A stretch of 64,000 nt of DNA from Chloroflexota bacterium (GTDB lineage Bacteria; Chloroflexota; Anaerolineae; Aggregatilineales; Phototrophicaceae). Within the stretch, counting starts at the first letter, position 1. The number at the start of each line of letters is the position of its first letter. The position numbers and the translations under genes are program-made. Below the pieces are notes generated by a model, which saw only the letters and a program-made list of their open reading frames with translations, was not told where the DNA came from and did not search any database. Positions 30,724-40,503 of the stretch are shown in pieces. The DNA is taken from assembly GCA_028873975.1 (NCBI GenBank), contig JAPPMO010000052.1, positions 1 to 64,000 of the forward strand, in the 5' to 3' direction.

Positions 30724-32010
30724 ATGGTCGCAAGAGACAAGCAATCAAGAGGGCTGTTCAGCGTCGCGCTTCTCATCGTCATCGCGCTTCTGGCTCTACC
30801 TATGGCCGCGCAGGACAATGTTGAACTGACGCTTTCTATCGGCGCCCGCGGCTTCGGCGATGCCGCGCCGATTCTCATTGAAGCCTGCGAAAACGAGGTC
30901 GGAGGCATTAGCGTGGAGTGGGAGCGCATATCCGATGTGCCTAACGAGTCGCGCAGCATTTATGTCACCAATTTCACCGCGCGCAACTCCAAGCCCGATA
31001 TCATCGCCGTTGACGTGATTTGGCCCGGCGACTTTGCCGCCCGCGGCTGGGTCGCGCCTATTGAGGATTATTTCGGCGAAGACGAACTGGCGGAATACCT
31101 CCCCGGCTTCCTGGCCGCGGCGCAAGTCGGCGGCAGCACCTACGCTATTCCGCTCTACATTGACGGCATCCACTTGTTCTATCGCGCCGACCTGCTGGAG
31201 AAATACGGCTTTGATGCGCCAAGCACCTGGGAAGCGCTCATCTCGCAAGCGGAGACCATCGTGGCCGGGGAAGGCAACCCCGATTTGGCTGGTTTTATCA
31301 GCATGTGGGCCAAGATCGAGGGCTTGTTCATGAATTGGCTGGCTTTCTTCCAGGGCGCGGGCGGCAGCTTCTTTGATGCTGATGGCAACCTGGGGGTCAA
31401 CAGCGAAGCCGGCGTCAAATCGCTCTCGACAATGGTCGGCATGTTGGGATCCGGCGTGGCGCCGGAAAGTATCCTGACCTTCCGTCCCAATGACGCGCGC
31501 TTGCTCTTCCAGCAGGAACGCGCCGTTTTCCTGATGGTGCAGGACTTCGTTCTGGCGACGCTGACAGCGGACGATTCGCCAGTGAAGGACGCCGTGCAAT
31601 TCACGCGCGTGCCTTACTTCGAAGGCAATGACATGACCGATACCACTGTCATCGGCGGCTTCCTGCTGGCGGTCAACAAGCACTCGGAGAATGTCGGGGC
31701 GGCGGCCGACTTCATCAAGTGCTTCACCAGCTATGAATCGCAAGTGCAAGCCAGCCTGATCCAGGGCAAGGTGCCGACCCGCCCTGCGGTCTACGACGAT
31801 GAACGCATCGTTGAAGACGCGCCCGGCGTCGCTGCCCTGGGCGCCAATTTTGTCTATGCCTTCGCGCGTCCCTCGGCACAGACCGGCGCCGCCTATCCGG
31901 AAATCTCGGAGATCATGCAGACGGAGATCTCTGCCGCCTTGCTGGGCGAGAAGACGCCGGAACAAGCGCTGGCCGATGCCGAAGCGCAAATCCTGGCGAT
32001 AATGCCCTAG
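30724..32010 (+). CDS. Extracellular solute-binding protein, MalE-type importer (operon 1)
   Basis: A 428-residue class 1 binding protein. The signal peptide ends near LPMAAQ (about residue 30). Family features include KPDIIAVDVIWPGDFAARGWVAPI, TYAIPLYIDGIHLFYRADLLEKYG and EAQILAIMP at the end. Oligosaccharides or glycerides are typical ligands; the exact one is unknown. The start ATG has AAGGAG 10 nt upstream. Two permease genes follow, but no ATPase gene. A stem-loop separates it from the first permease gene. The sulfatase gene lies 128 nt upstream on the same strand. Confidence 0.9.
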   Translation: MVARDKQSRGLFSVALLIVIALLALPMAAQDNVELTLSIGARGFGDAAPILIEACENEVGGISVEWERISDVPNESRSIYVTNFTARNSKPDIIAVDVIWPGDFAARGWVAPIEDYFGEDELAEYLPGFLAAAQVGGSTYAIPLYIDGIHLFYRADLLEKYGFDAPSTWEALISQAETIVAGEGNPDLAGFISMWAKIEGLFMNWLAFFQGAGGSFFDADGNLGVNSEAGVKSLSTMVGMLGSGVAPESILTFRPNDARLLFQQERAVFLMVQDFVLATLTADDSPVKDAVQFTRVPYFEGNDMTDTTVIGGFLLAVNKHSENVGAAADFIKCFTSYESQVQASLIQGKVPTRPAVYDDERIVEDAPGVAALGANFVYAFARPSAQTGAAYPEISEIMQTEISAALLGEKTPEQALADAEAQILAIMP

Positions 32011-32022
32011 TCGAATCAAGAC

Positions 32023-32053
32023 ACGGGGCGTCGGCAATTCAGCCGCGCCCCGT
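32023..32053 (+). terminator. Stem-loop between binding-protein and permease genes, operon 1
   Basis: ACGGGGCG, unpaired T, CGGC, loop AATTCA, GCCG, CGCCCCGT: a 12-bp stem with one bulge. No T-run follows, so it is better read as an RNA-stabilising or processing structure than as a full terminator. Confidence 0.6.
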
Positions 32054-32073
32054 CCCGACAATAGACCAAGTCG

Positions 32074-32946
32074 ATGAAATATGCCAATCGGGCCGGACCC
32101 AGCTTTCTCGCACCCGCGCTGCTGATCATCGCGTTTGTCTTGCTCTTCCCGATATTTCAGACGATTGTCCTCAGCTTCGGACGTAACAGCACTAGCATCT
32201 TCATCGGTTATGAATTCGCCGGGCTGGCCAATTATCAGCGCCTCCTTAATACGCCGCGCTTCATCACCTCGCTGAACAATACCATCCTGTTCACAGCCGT
32301 GACCGTGCCTATCGAGTTGCTAGTCGGCATCGGACTGGCGCTGATCCTGGACCGCAATTTTCGCGGCAAGGGGCTGGTGCGCATGGCGGCGCTCTTTCCC
32401 TGGGCGCTGCCCACGGCGCTTAACGCCCTGATGTGGCGCTGGATGTTTAATACCGAATTCGGTTTGTTCAACTCGATGCTGTCGGATATAGGGCTGATCG
32501 CCGAGCGCATCAACTGGCTGGGGGCGATCCCCAGCGCCATGCACGTGATGATGTTCGTTTCGATCTGGAAGACCAGCTCCTTCATGGCGCTATTGTTGCT
32601 GGCGGGGCTGCAAACCATACCCGACGATCTTTATGAAGCCGGCAGCGTGGACGGAACAACTCGGCTCTCGGAATTTCGCTTTATCACCTTACCATTGTTG
32701 AAACCGGCCATCCTGGTTTCGGTATTGCTGCGCACCATGGATGCCATGCGCGCCTTCGAACTGCCCTTCAATCTGACCGACGGCGGTCCTTTGACATCCA
32801 CCGAAACCTTGTCGCTCTACGCCTATCGCGCCATTTTTCAGTACGTCAACTTCAACCTCGGTTCGAGCGCAATCCTGATTCAATTCATCATCATCATGAC
32901 CATCAGCGTCTTCTATATCTTGATGATTCGGCGAGGTGATCTGTGA
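32074..32946 (+). CDS. MalF-type sugar ABC permease (operon 1)
   Basis: A 290-residue inner-membrane permease with six predicted helices. The cytoplasmic EAA loop reads DDLYEAGSVDGTTRLSEFRFITLPLLKP and contacts the ATPase. Typical family segments are NYQRLLNTPRF and ALFPWALPTALNALMWRWMF. The ribosome site is weak. It overlaps the next permease gene by 4 nt (GTGA), so the two are translated together and probably form the heterodimeric channel. Confidence 0.9.
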   Translation: MKYANRAGPSFLAPALLIIAFVLLFPIFQTIVLSFGRNSTSIFIGYEFAGLANYQRLLNTPRFITSLNNTILFTAVTVPIELLVGIGLALILDRNFRGKGLVRMAALFPWALPTALNALMWRWMFNTEFGLFNSMLSDIGLIAERINWLGAIPSAMHVMMFVSIWKTSSFMALLLLAGLQTIPDDLYEAGSVDGTTRLSEFRFITLPLLKPAILVSVLLRTMDAMRAFELPFNLTDGGPLTSTETLSLYAYRAIFQYVNFNLGSSAILIQFIIIMTISVFYILMIRRGDL

Positions 32947-33830
32947 CGCTATTTGGCGGATCTGCCACCGCGCCGGAAAGAGATCGGCGGACGCCGCGCT
33001 CGCGCCGGCGGAAGCCCGTTTCGCTCGGCTTTTACATTGTGGCGGCGATCACGGTCGTCGTGTCATTCTTCCCGACGGCGTGGATCTTCCTCACGTCCAT
33101 CAAGACCGAAGCCGATATCTATGCCTGGCCCGTGCAATATCTGCCCGACCCGGCGACGCTGGAAAACTACCTGAACATCCTCCGCGAAACGCCGGAACTG
33201 CTGGGCTATATCCTCAACAGCTTCATCGTGGCGACGACCACGACCTTCGTGATTCTGGCCTGCGGCGGGCTGGCGGCCTACTCGTTGGGCCGTTTGACCT
33301 ATCGCGGACGCAACTTGATCCTGATTCTGATTCTGGCGGTTTCGATGTTCCCGCCGCTGGCGCTGCTTCCCTCGCTCTTCAACATGTTTCTCGAATTAGG
33401 CATGATCAATACCTATTCGGGCCTGATCATCGGGCATGCCGGGCTCTATACGCCGATCGCCGTCTGGATCCTGACCAATTTTTTCAAGACTGTGCCTTAT
33501 GAAATCGAAGACGCCGCCAGAGTGGACGGCGCCAGCAGCCTGCGTATCTTCTGGAGCATCATCCTGCCGCTTTCCGCGCCGGGCTTGATCTCGACCGGGT
33601 TGATCGTATTCATTTTCTCCTGGAACGAATTCCCGCTCTCCTTAGTCTTGATGAGCGACAATTTTATGCGCACGGCCCCGGTGGGCATCTCGCTCTTCCC
33701 GGGCGAATACTCCTTCCCGTGGGAGATCATCACGGCGGCGACCATGCTGACGATCTTGCCAATTCTGGTGATTTCCGGGGTCTTTCAGGACCGGCTGATC
33801 GGGGGATTGACCGCCGGCTCGGGGAAGTGA
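32943..33830 (+). CDS. MalG-type sugar ABC permease (operon 1)
   Basis: A 295-residue permease starting with GTG that overlaps the stop of the MalF-type gene. The EAA loop is EIEDAARVDGASSLRIFWSIILPLSAPG. Family segments include VSFFPTAWIFLTSIKTEADIY and FIFSWNEFPLSLVL. Length and helix number are ordinary. No ATPase gene follows: the next gene converges from the other strand after 17 nt, so the importer must borrow an ATPase. Confidence 0.9.
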   Translation: MTLFGGSATAPERDRRTPRSRRRKPVSLGFYIVAAITVVVSFFPTAWIFLTSIKTEADIYAWPVQYLPDPATLENYLNILRETPELLGYILNSFIVATTTTFVILACGGLAAYSLGRLTYRGRNLILILILAVSMFPPLALLPSLFNMFLELGMINTYSGLIIGHAGLYTPIAVWILTNFFKTVPYEIEDAARVDGASSLRIFWSIILPLSAPGLISTGLIVFIFSWNEFPLSLVLMSDNFMRTAPVGISLFPGEYSFPWEIITAATMLTILPILVISGVFQDRLIGGLTAGSGK

Positions 33831-33834
33831 AACC

Positions 33835-33849
33835 AGGCGCGCGGCGCCT
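33835..33849. other. Hairpin at the convergent end of operons 1 and 2
   Basis: AGGCGC-GCG-GCGCCT, 6-bp arms, between the two converging operons. No T-run on either strand, so termination is only possible, not shown. Confidence 0.35.
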
Positions 33850-34057
33850 ATCCCCGACGCACGACAAAGTACCCAATCACCAGCGAAATCACTGTCGCCA
33901 CTTCTATCGGCAGCGCCGCTTCCATGAAGCGCAGCCAGAGCAAGTGAATCCCGATCAGGATAACGACGCTAATGAATACGCGGTCGAAGGCGTTGGTATA
34001 AAAGGGCAGGAAGCCGCCGATTTCTTTTTTCTCCTGCTGCTCTTGTCGCTCCTGCAT
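33848..34057 (-). CDS. Small membrane protein at the end of importer operon 2
   Basis: A 69-residue protein with a charged, Gln/Glu-rich start (MQERQEQQEKKEIGGF) and two hydrophobic helices, ending VIGYFVVRRG. It begins 4 nt after the stop of the MalG-type gene, so it is the last cistron of the operon. Small two-helix proteins do occur with some glycerol-type importers, but I cannot tie this one to a known family. An accessory subunit of the permease is a guess. Confidence 0.6.
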   Translation of the reverse strand: MQERQEQQEKKEIGGFLPFYTNAFDRVFISVVILIGIHLLWLRFMEAALPIEVATVISLVIGYFVVRRG

Positions 34058-34061
34058 CGTC

Positions 34062-34916
34062 CTATTCCTTTACCGCGCCAAAGGTCAAACCCATGACGAT
34101 ATAGCGCTGGGCCAGGATGACGATGATCGCCGACGGAATCAAGGTCAGCATCGACATCGCCGCCAGCTCGCCCCAGTTGGTGCCGGTGACGGTCACGAAT
34201 TCCGCCAGGCCAGTGGTGATCGTGCGCGCTTGCACGCTGGTCAGGTTGGCCGCGAAGAGATATTCGTTCCAGGCGAAGACCCAGCTCAAAATGCCGGTGA
34301 CAGCCAGACCCGGCGCCGCCAGGGGGATAATCACATGACGCAAGACGCCCCATAATCCGGCCCCGTCGATCATGGCCGCATCGTCCAGTTCAATCGGGAT
34401 GCCGTCAATCACGCCCTTGAGCAGCCAGATGGCGAAGGGCAAGTTGAAAACGCAGTAGAGCAGAATCAAGCCGATCTGCGTATCGTAGAGCGTCCAATCG
34501 CCCAGGCGAAAGGTGCGCGTGAACATGATGTACAGCGGCAGCAAGAAAGCGGCCGGCGGCGCCATGCGGTTGGTAATCAGCCAGAAGAAGATATTGTCCC
34601 GGCCCGTCAGCTTGTAACGGGAAAGGGCATAAGTCGCCAACAGCGCCAGCGCCATCACCAGCAGGGCGTTGCTGGTCGATACCACCACCGAGTTGGTCAT
34701 ATAGCGCTGGAAGGCACTGTCTGTCAGCACATTGGCGTAATTCTCGACGAAGAAGCGACTGAGGCTGAGGTTGGGCCTGCCGAATAGTTCCACGCGGCTG
34801 CGCATGGACACGACAAACATCCACCAGATCGGCAGCAGCGTCACGATGGTCGTGAATATCCAGAAGCCGTAGGTCACGAAGAGGCGCCAAGCGCGCTGCC
34901 GCAAGCTGATCGTCAT
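34062..34916 (-). CDS. MalG-type sugar ABC permease (operon 2)
   Basis: A 284-residue permease. The frame is open upstream but the start is ATG 34916, which overlaps the stop of the preceding permease gene by 4 nt (ATGA). The N-terminal helix region is [29 protein letters not shown]. The EAA loop is [31 protein letters not shown]. The C-terminus [13 protein letters not shown] is the standard ending of this class. It pairs with the upstream MalF-type protein; no ATPase gene is present in the operon. Confidence 0.9.
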   Translation of the reverse strand: MTISLRQRAWRLFVTYGFWIFTTIVTLLPIWWMFVVSMRSRVELFGRPNLSLSRFFVENYANVLTDSAFQRYMTNSVVVSTSNALLVMALALLATYALSRYKLTGRDNIFFWLITNRMAPPAAFLLPLYIMFTRTFRLGDWTLYDTQIGLILLYCVFNLPFAIWLLKGVIDGIPIELDDAAMIDGAGLWGVLRHVIIPLAAPGLAVTGILSWVFAWNEYLFAANLTSVQARTITTGLAEFVTVTGTNWGELAAMSMLTLIPSAIIVILAQRYIVMGLTFGAVKE

Positions 34917-35809
34917 GCGACCTCTCCCTTGCGCCGCCCGGAGATCGCGATGAAGAGCAGCCAGCACAGGACGATAGTCAGGTAGAGTGTGATGAGCGAG
35001 ATGGAGGAGCCGTAGCCGTAATCCGTGCGCGGGAAGACCACGCGCCATATATATATGCCGGTGAAGCGGGTGCCGGGTCCGCCGCCGGCCAACATCCAGA
35101 CTTCATCAACCGTGCGGATCGCGTCCATGATGCGGATGAAAACCGTCGTCAGCAAGACGGGGCGCAAGAAAGGCAAGGTGACATACCAGAAGACCTGAAA
35201 GCGGCTGGCGCCGTCCACCTTGGCTTGTTCCACCGGCTCTTTGGGAATCGCAGATAAGCCCGCCAACATGGTCAGCGTGACAAAAGGCGTCCAATGCCAG
35301 ACGTCCATAATCACGGAGGTCCACAAAGCTTGGTCGGGGTAGCTGCCGATCTGATATTTAAGATCGAACCAGCGATCGAGGAAGAAGGGCACCGGACCAA
35401 AGCCGGGAATGACCAGCAAGCGCCAAATCGCGCCGACGGCGATCGGCGCCACCATCAGGGGCAAGGTGTGGATGATGCGAAAGAGCGATTTTCCCGGGAA
35501 GTTGCGCGTCAGCATTTGCGCCAGCACAAAGCCGAGAACGATCTCGCTGCCGATGGCGAAGATGGCGAAGCGCGCGGTCAAGCCGACTGAATGAAGGAAG
35601 TCATCGTCAAAGACCAGGCGGCGAAAATTATCCAAGCCGTTGAAAACCAAGCCATCGTCGGCGGAAAAGACATTCCATTGGTTGAAGCCGACAAACAAAA
35701 CGTATAAGAAGGGCGCAAAGCCAAACAAAAGCAGAATGATCAATGTTGGGCTGAGCAAGAGCCAGCCTGTCCGGGGATTACGCAAATTTGAATCCTGACG
35801 TGATGACAA
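34913..35809 (-). CDS. MalF-type sugar ABC permease (operon 2)
   Basis: A 298-residue permease with six helices and EAA loop [30 protein letters not shown]. The N-terminal part ([32 protein letters not shown]) is standard. The start is uncertain: the first codon available is TTG at 35809, directly after the stem-loop at 35811-35836 and without a clear ribosome site; a TTG at 35785 is an alternative. Its stop overlaps the next permease start. Confidence 0.87.
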   Translation of the reverse strand: MSSRQDSNLRNPRTGWLLLSPTLIILLLFGFAPFLYVLFVGFNQWNVFSADDGLVFNGLDNFRRLVFDDDFLHSVGLTARFAIFAIGSEIVLGFVLAQMLTRNFPGKSLFRIIHTLPLMVAPIAVGAIWRLLVIPGFGPVPFFLDRWFDLKYQIGSYPDQALWTSVIMDVWHWTPFVTLTMLAGLSAIPKEPVEQAKVDGASRFQVFWYVTLPFLRPVLLTTVFIRIMDAIRTVDEVWMLAGGGPGTRFTGIYIWRVVFPRTDYGYGSSISLITLYLTIVLCWLLFIAISGRRKGEVA

Positions 35810-35810
35810 A

Positions 35811-35836
35811 TCAGGGTGACTAAACAGTCACCCTGA
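35811..35836 (-). terminator. Stem-loop between binding-protein and permease genes, operon 2
   Basis: Perfect 11-bp stem TCAGGGTGACT / AGTCACCCTGA with a 4-nt loop, 21 nt after the binding-protein stop and touching the permease start codon. A short TTTG follows on the transcribed strand. Partial termination, or masking of the permease start, are both possible. Confidence 0.65.
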
Positions 35837-35857
35837 TTCAAATCCGAAATCTTTGGC

Positions 35858-37294
35858 TTACATGCCGTAGCCGAGGCGGGACAATTCTTCATCAACGGCG
35901 GCTGCGGCTTGCGACAAGGCATCGGCCGGGCTCAGCTCGCCCAGGATCGCGCGTTGGATGAAGGGATCGATGACTTCGCGCACTTGCGCGTGGAAGGGGA
36001 AGGGCGGCGCGCCAGCGAAGAGCGGACCCTGTTCTTCCAGCAGCGTGTAATAGCCGTCAACCTTGGCGTCTTGTTCGGCGATCAGCGGATCGTCAAAGGT
36101 GGCGGTGTGGGTGATGCGCGCGCCAGCGGCAGCCCATTCCGCCTGCACCGACTGCTGGCCGATGAATTGCAGCCAGAGCAACGTGGCTTCCTGGTTCCGC
36201 GACGAATGCGGCACGCCAAAGGCGCCGCCATCGTAGTAGCCGATGTAGCCTTCGCCCATTGAGGCGGCTTCGATTACGCCAGGAGCGGTGACAGGCAGGC
36301 GAACGCCGACGTTGCCGGTGACGGCCGAGCGGCTGTCATCGGTTGCGATCCAGGCGGCGTTCTCGCCATAGACCCAGCCTTGGGCGGCGCGGCCCGCGGC
36401 GAAGCTGGACGCGACCTCGTCCCAGGTGCTGGACGTGGCTTCGGGCGGGGCGTAGGGCAGCATGCTCAGCCAGAAGGTCAAAGCCTCAACAGCGGTATCG
36501 CCATCCAGCGCGCCGCCATTGGCGCTCATCGCCGAGCCGGCATCCAGGTTGATGCCCCAGTTGTACAGGCCGAAAGAGGGACCGATGGATTCGAGGAATT
36601 CGTAGGTCGAGGCGGGATGTCCGGTCGAGCCCTGAACGGTGGTGCCCCAGAGGTCCATATCCATGCTTTCGCCATAACCCGTGAAGAACATGGCGTTGTC
36701 GCGGTATTGATCGAAGTTCTCGGCCGGCGCCAGCGCATAGCCGTATTCTTCTTCAAAGGCGGCCATGATATCAGCGTCTTCGAAGAGGTCCTTGCGATAC
36801 AGATAGACTTTGACGAAGGCTTCCATGGGCACGCCGAAGAGATCGCCATCGGCGTTCTTGAAGTAATCGGCGAAGCTGGTGAAGGCGCTCTCATCGTAAC
36901 CTTCGTAAGCCAGGTCCGGGTTGTCGGCGGCGAACTGGGTCAAGTTGACCAGGTAATCCTGAGCCAGGTAGGAGTAGATGATGTCCTGCTCAATATAGAC
37001 GAAGTCGTAAATGCCGGTGTTGGCTTCCATGTCGTTGATGGCTTTGGAATACATCTGATCCCAAGAGGTCGTTTCAAACTCGACATTGATGCCGGTCAAC
37101 TCGGTGAATTGCGCCGCCAGGACATCGGCCACGTAATTCGACGGCGGCGTGCTCTCGGATACGCCGCGGATGGTCGCGCCCGCGTATGGCGCGGCGGCGT
37201 CGGCCCACCAATCGTGCATGTCGGCCGATACCAAGCTCATGTTGGCCAGCAGCGCGATTGCGATAACGAGTAAAAAGGTAAAGCGCTTCTTCAT
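35858..37294 (-). CDS. Extracellular solute-binding protein, MalE-type importer (operon 2)
   Basis: A 478-residue binding protein with a clear signal peptide ([20 protein letters not shown], cleavage near VSA). The mature protein has [28 protein letters not shown] and [23 protein letters not shown], typical of class 1 sugar-binding proteins. ATG 37294 has GGAGAC upstream. A 21-residue upstream open frame ends on this ATG. The promoter lies about 125 nt upstream. The ligand may be a pentose or pentose oligomer, because xylA-xylB lie next to it on the same strand, but that is inference. Confidence 0.88.
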   Translation of the reverse strand: MKKRFTFLLVIAIALLANMSLVSADMHDWWADAAAPYAGATIRGVSESTPPSNYVADVLAAQFTELTGINVEFETTSWDQMYSKAINDMEANTGIYDFVYIEQDIIYSYLAQDYLVNLTQFAADNPDLAYEGYDESAFTSFADYFKNADGDLFGVPMEAFVKVYLYRKDLFEDADIMAAFEEEYGYALAPAENFDQYRDNAMFFTGYGESMDMDLWGTTVQGSTGHPASTYEFLESIGPSFGLYNWGINLDAGSAMSANGGALDGDTAVEALTFWLSMLPYAPPEATSSTWDEVASSFAAGRAAQGWVYGENAAWIATDDSRSAVTGNVGVRLPVTAPGVIEAASMGEGYIGYYDGGAFGVPHSSRNQEATLLWLQFIGQQSVQAEWAAAGARITHTATFDDPLIAEQDAKVDGYYTLLEEQGPLFAGAPPFPFHAQVREVIDPFIQRAILGELSPADALSQAAAAVDEELSRLGYGM

Positions 37295-37356
37295 GATTTG
37301 TCTCCGTAGACTGAATGGATGAAATTGTGGAACGACTTGCTCGATATCTCTGGCAT
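37291..37356 (-). CDS. Possible 21-residue leader peptide overlapping the binding-protein start
   Basis: ATG at 37356 with AGGAGG 4 nt upstream opens a 21-codon frame ([20 protein letters not shown], then S) whose TGA overlaps the ATG of the binding-protein gene (ATGA). It is too short to be judged by similarity. The strong ribosome site and the stop-start overlap suggest translational coupling. Confidence 0.4.
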   Translation of the reverse strand: MPEISSKSFHNFIHSVYGDKS

Positions 37357-37417
37357 AGGTCCTCCTGGCAATTGTTTCAACAGAGACTGATTCAATGCAG
37401 GTGTTCAAAGCCGAAGC

Positions 37418-37445
37418 ATTGTAGCAGATCGCCGAAGTACCGCAA
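37418..37445 (-). promoter_or_regulatory. Promoter for importer operon 2 (extended -10)
   Basis: Minus strand: -35 TTGCGG (37445-37440), 16-nt spacer, -10 TACAAT (37423-37418) preceded by TGC. The same TGCTACAAT occurs before xylA and before the epimerase gene. Confidence 0.55.
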
Positions 37446-37537
37446 TACTGCGTATGATACGCGCGGAATGGGGAGGGGACTTCTGTGGCTGCCGCAAGTT
37501 GTTCAGCGCAACGGTCGCAAAACCTAAGCGAAACGGT

Positions 37538-37557
37538 GGGCGAGCCAAGGCTCGCCC
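37538..37557. repeat. Short palindromic hairpin element (GGGCGAGCC arms)
   Basis: Perfect 9-bp arms GGGCGAGCC / GGCTCGCCC around AA, followed by CCTAC. Sister of the element at 12248-12268. It sits downstream of xylB, within the 300-bp gap before operon 2, which otherwise holds only the promoter and leader. Confidence 0.6.
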
Positions 37558-37595
37558 CTACATTGACCTTACAATTTGTTACAGTCGGATGCGAC

Positions 37596-39080
37596 CTAGA
37601 GCCGGGCGAAGGTCTGCTGCAAGGTCGGGTAGAGCGACTGATAGATGCCATAGCGCTCGGCGTAGATAGCCGCATTCTCGCCGACGGTCACAGACTGGCC
37701 GGTTTGGATCATCGCCGCGCAGGCCGAGGCGACATCGTCGAAGGCTCCCGCGGCGACCGAAGCCAGGATCGCCGCGCCAAAAGCCCCGCCTTCGGTGGTA
37801 TTGACATTGACCAGGGGCGCGCCCAGCACATCGGCGATGATTTGTTGCCAGACCGGGCTCTTGGCGCCGCCGCCGCTGATGCGGACCTCGTACTGCTCGG
37901 GCAATCCCACCTGGTCTATGAGGGTAAAAGAATCTTTCAAGCCAAAGGCGACGCCTTCCAGCACAGCGCGGGTCATGTGGCCCCGGCTATGGCGGCTGGT
38001 GATGCCGATGAAGGCGCCCCGAGCCAGCGGGTCGGGATGCGGGCTGCGCTCGCCCGTCAGATAGGGCAGGAAGAAAAGTCCCTCGCTGCCGGCCGGGACC
38101 GCCGCCGCTTCCGCCAGCAGGCTGTCGTAGTCCATATCGGCGGCAAAGGTATCCTTGTACCATTGCAAGCTGCCGGCGGCGCTTAGCATCACGCCCATGA
38201 AATGCCAGGTATCCGGCGCGGCGTGACAAAAGGCGTGCAAGCGCCCCTCCGGCTCGTAGGCGTAGCTGCTCAGCGGCGCGAAGACCACGCCGGATGTGCC
38301 GACTGTAACGCCGATCACCTCGGGCTTGACGCAGCCCATGCCGATGGCGCCCGCGGCTTGATCGCCGCCGCCGCCGACCACCGGCGCGCCGGCGCTGAGT
38401 CCGGTGGCAGCGGCCGCCGCCGCGCTAATCCGCGATGTCACCTCTGTGCCTTCGTGGACCGGCGGCATCCATGCGGCCGGGATGTCCAGCGCGTCCAGGA
38501 CATCCTGCGACCAGGCGCGCTCGGCGACGTTGAGCAGCGATGTGCCCGACGCGCCCGCCAGATCTGTCGCGTAGACGCCGGTCAACTTGTAGCGGATGTA
38601 GTCTTTGGGCAGCAATACTTGCGCCGCTGCCGCGTAGACATCCGGCTCGTTGTCGCGCGCCCAGAGGATCTTGGGCGCGGTGAAGCCGGTCAACGCCGGA
38701 TTGCCAGTCAATTCCAGCAGCCGCTGCGCTCCGATGGTCTCGGTCATAAAATCGCATTGCGCTCCTGTGCGCTGGTCGTTCCAGAGGATGGCCGGGCGCA
38801 GCGCCTCGCCCTGTTTGTCAAGCAAGACCAGGCCGTGCATCTGACCGGTCAAGCCGATGGCGCTGATGTCTTCGCCGCGCAAGCCGGATTCCGCCAGCGC
38901 CGCGCGTATGCTCTTGACCATGCCCTCCCACCAATCGACCGGGTCCTGCTCGCTCCAGAGCGGCTGGGGCTGGCTGATGGGCTGCGGGCTATTGGCGACG
39001 GCGATGACGCCGCCCGTGTGATCTATAATCAGCGCTTTGGCGCTGGTGGTGCTGATGTCGAGTCCCATGAGGTAGGGCAT
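37596..39080 (-). CDS. xylB: Xylulokinase
   Basis: A 494-residue FGGY-family kinase that phosphorylates D-xylulose to xylulose 5-phosphate with ATP. Hallmarks are [15 protein letters not shown] at the start, [14 protein letters not shown] and [11 protein letters not shown] (substrate region), [14 protein letters not shown] with the catalytic Asp, and [19 protein letters not shown] (ATP region). The length is usual for XylB. It lies 135 nt downstream of xylA on the same strand, the classical xylose pair. The gap holds low-complexity CCCCCATCCCCCGG-type sequence but no promoter that I can see. Confidence 0.93.
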   Translation of the reverse strand: MPYLMGLDISTTSAKALIIDHTGGVIAVANSPQPISQPQPLWSEQDPVDWWEGMVKSIRAALAESGLRGEDISAIGLTGQMHGLVLLDKQGEALRPAILWNDQRTGAQCDFMTETIGAQRLLELTGNPALTGFTAPKILWARDNEPDVYAAAAQVLLPKDYIRYKLTGVYATDLAGASGTSLLNVAERAWSQDVLDALDIPAAWMPPVHEGTEVTSRISAAAAAATGLSAGAPVVGGGGDQAAGAIGMGCVKPEVIGVTVGTSGVVFAPLSSYAYEPEGRLHAFCHAAPDTWHFMGVMLSAAGSLQWYKDTFAADMDYDSLLAEAAAVPAGSEGLFFLPYLTGERSPHPDPLARGAFIGITSRHSRGHMTRAVLEGVAFGLKDSFTLIDQVGLPEQYEVRISGGGAKSPVWQQIIADVLGAPLVNVNTTEGGAFGAAILASVAAGAFDDVASACAAMIQTGQSVTVGENAAIYAERYGIYQSLYPTLQQTFARL

Positions 39081-39215
39081 GGTGTTTCCTTTCTGTCCTA
39101 TGCCCCCATCCCCCGGCCCCTTGCCCCCAAAATGAGGGAAGGGGAGACTTGCTATGTGATGGCCTTCGCAAGTCCCTCCCTCTTTATGGGGGAGGGATTT
39201 AGGGTGGGGGTGTCA

Positions 39216-40382
39216 TCAGCGCACGCCCAGCAATATGTCGAAGGTCAGTTGATCCAACCGCTCGTAGGGCAGGTCCCGCGCGCCCAGGCCGGCGCGATCA
39301 AATGCGATCGCTTTCAGCTTGCCGGCCGCTTCCTTGCTGTAGCCATCGCCCAGCCAACTGTAGCTGCCATCGTCGGCATTGATCTCCGCAAGCAGCGCCT
39401 GGATTTCGCTATCCGCATTGAACTGCGCGGCTTTTTCTTTGAAGACCAAGTAGGAGCGCATGCAGCCGCGGGCAAATTCTTTGACGTCTTCGTAACCCGA
39501 GCTGCGATAGGCATGGGCGTCGAAATGACGGCTGCCGTCATAGCCGACGTCTTCCAGGAAGCGCACCAGGTGGAAGTTCTGCTTGAGCATCATGCTGCCA
39601 AAACGGAAGTCTTGATCGTAGCGGCCGAACATCTGGTCGTTGAGGTCAATATGGAAGAGCTTGCCGGCGTCCCAGGCTTGGGCGACGGCGTGCATGAAGT
39701 TCAAGCCGGCCATGTGCTCGTGCGCGACTTCGGGATTGACGCCGACCATGTCGGGATCGTCCAGCGTGGCGATGAAGCCGAGCATGCTGCCGACGGTGGG
39801 GAAGTAGAGGTCGCTGCGCGGTTCGTTGGGCTTGGGTTCCAGGGCGAAGCGGTAGCCGTAGCCATTGTCTTTGGAGTATTCGCACAGGAAGTTGATGGCG
39901 TCGCGCATGCGCTTGACGCCGTCGGCCGGGTTCTTGGCGCTGTCGCATTCAGCGCCTTCGCGGCCGCCCCAGAAGACATAGATCTCCGCGCCGAGCGCCG
40001 CGCCCAGGTCCATTGAGGACATGGTTTTTTGCAAGGCATAGGCGCGCACGGCCGGGTCATTGCTGGTGAAAGCGCCGTCCTTGAAAGCGGGGTCGAAGAA
40101 GAGATTGGTGGTAGCCATGGGGCAGACAAGGCCGGTCTCGTCCATGACGCGCTTGAATTCGGCCACGATACGGTCGCGCTCGGCGGCAGTGGCGTCAATG
40201 GGGATGAGGTCGTTGTCGTGCAAGTTGACGCCCCAGGCCCCGACCTCCGCCAACATGCGCAGGATGTCTAGCGGCGAGATGGTCTCGCGGGTGGGCGCTC
40301 CGAAGGGGTCGCGGCCGACATTGCCGACAGTCCACAAGCCGAAGCTGAATTTGTGTTCCGGTCGGGGAGTGTAATCCGGCAT
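39216..40382 (-). CDS. xylA: Xylose isomerase, short actinobacterial type
   Basis: A 388-residue TIM-barrel isomerase converting D-xylose to D-xylulose. Active-site residues are H55 and D58 (NLHDND), W138 (VFWGG), E182 and K184 ([12 protein letters not shown]), E218 and H221 (NPEVAHEHM) and D246/D249 (FHIDLND), which bind the two divalent metals. Length and the missing N-terminal extension put it with the short Streptomyces/Arthrobacter-like class, not the longer E. coli class of about 440 residues. It is transcribed from the CTGACA/TACAAT promoter at 40418-40446 and followed by xylB. Confidence 0.95.
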   Translation of the reverse strand: MPDYTPRPEHKFSFGLWTVGNVGRDPFGAPTRETISPLDILRMLAEVGAWGVNLHDNDLIPIDATAAERDRIVAEFKRVMDETGLVCPMATTNLFFDPAFKDGAFTSNDPAVRAYALQKTMSSMDLGAALGAEIYVFWGGREGAECDSAKNPADGVKRMRDAINFLCEYSKDNGYGYRFALEPKPNEPRSDLYFPTVGSMLGFIATLDDPDMVGVNPEVAHEHMAGLNFMHAVAQAWDAGKLFHIDLNDQMFGRYDQDFRFGSMMLKQNFHLVRFLEDVGYDGSRHFDAHAYRSSGYEDVKEFARGCMRSYLVFKEKAAQFNADSEIQALLAEINADDGSYSWLGDGYSKEAAGKLKAIAFDRAGLGARDLPYERLDQLTFDILLGVR

Positions 40383-40417
40383 AAGTGCAGTCCTTTATCC
40401 TTGCGGGCAGGTTCGTA

Positions 40418-40446
40418 ATTGTAGCAAAACGCTTATCGCTTGTCAG
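40418..40446 (-). promoter_or_regulatory. Promoter for xylA-xylB
   Basis: Minus strand: -35 CTGACA (40446-40441), 17-nt spacer, TGC then -10 TACAAT (40423-40418), 36 nt before the xylA start codon. No clear operator palindrome is visible around it. Confidence 0.6.
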
Positions 40447-40503
40447 GCGGGTTTCCGGTAAACTAGGCTGCGTCTATTCACAGCAGGGATACGAGCGCGG
40501 ACA

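Noticed and set aside
30796..32061. 421-codon minus-strand open frame opposite the operon 1 binding protein
   Set aside because: Antisense to a clear signal-peptide protein; no ribosome site or recognisable motif.
38202..40016. 604-codon plus-strand open frame across xylA and xylB
   Set aside because: It is antisense to two certain genes, spans their gap and shows no domain. It is a by-product of high-GC third positions.
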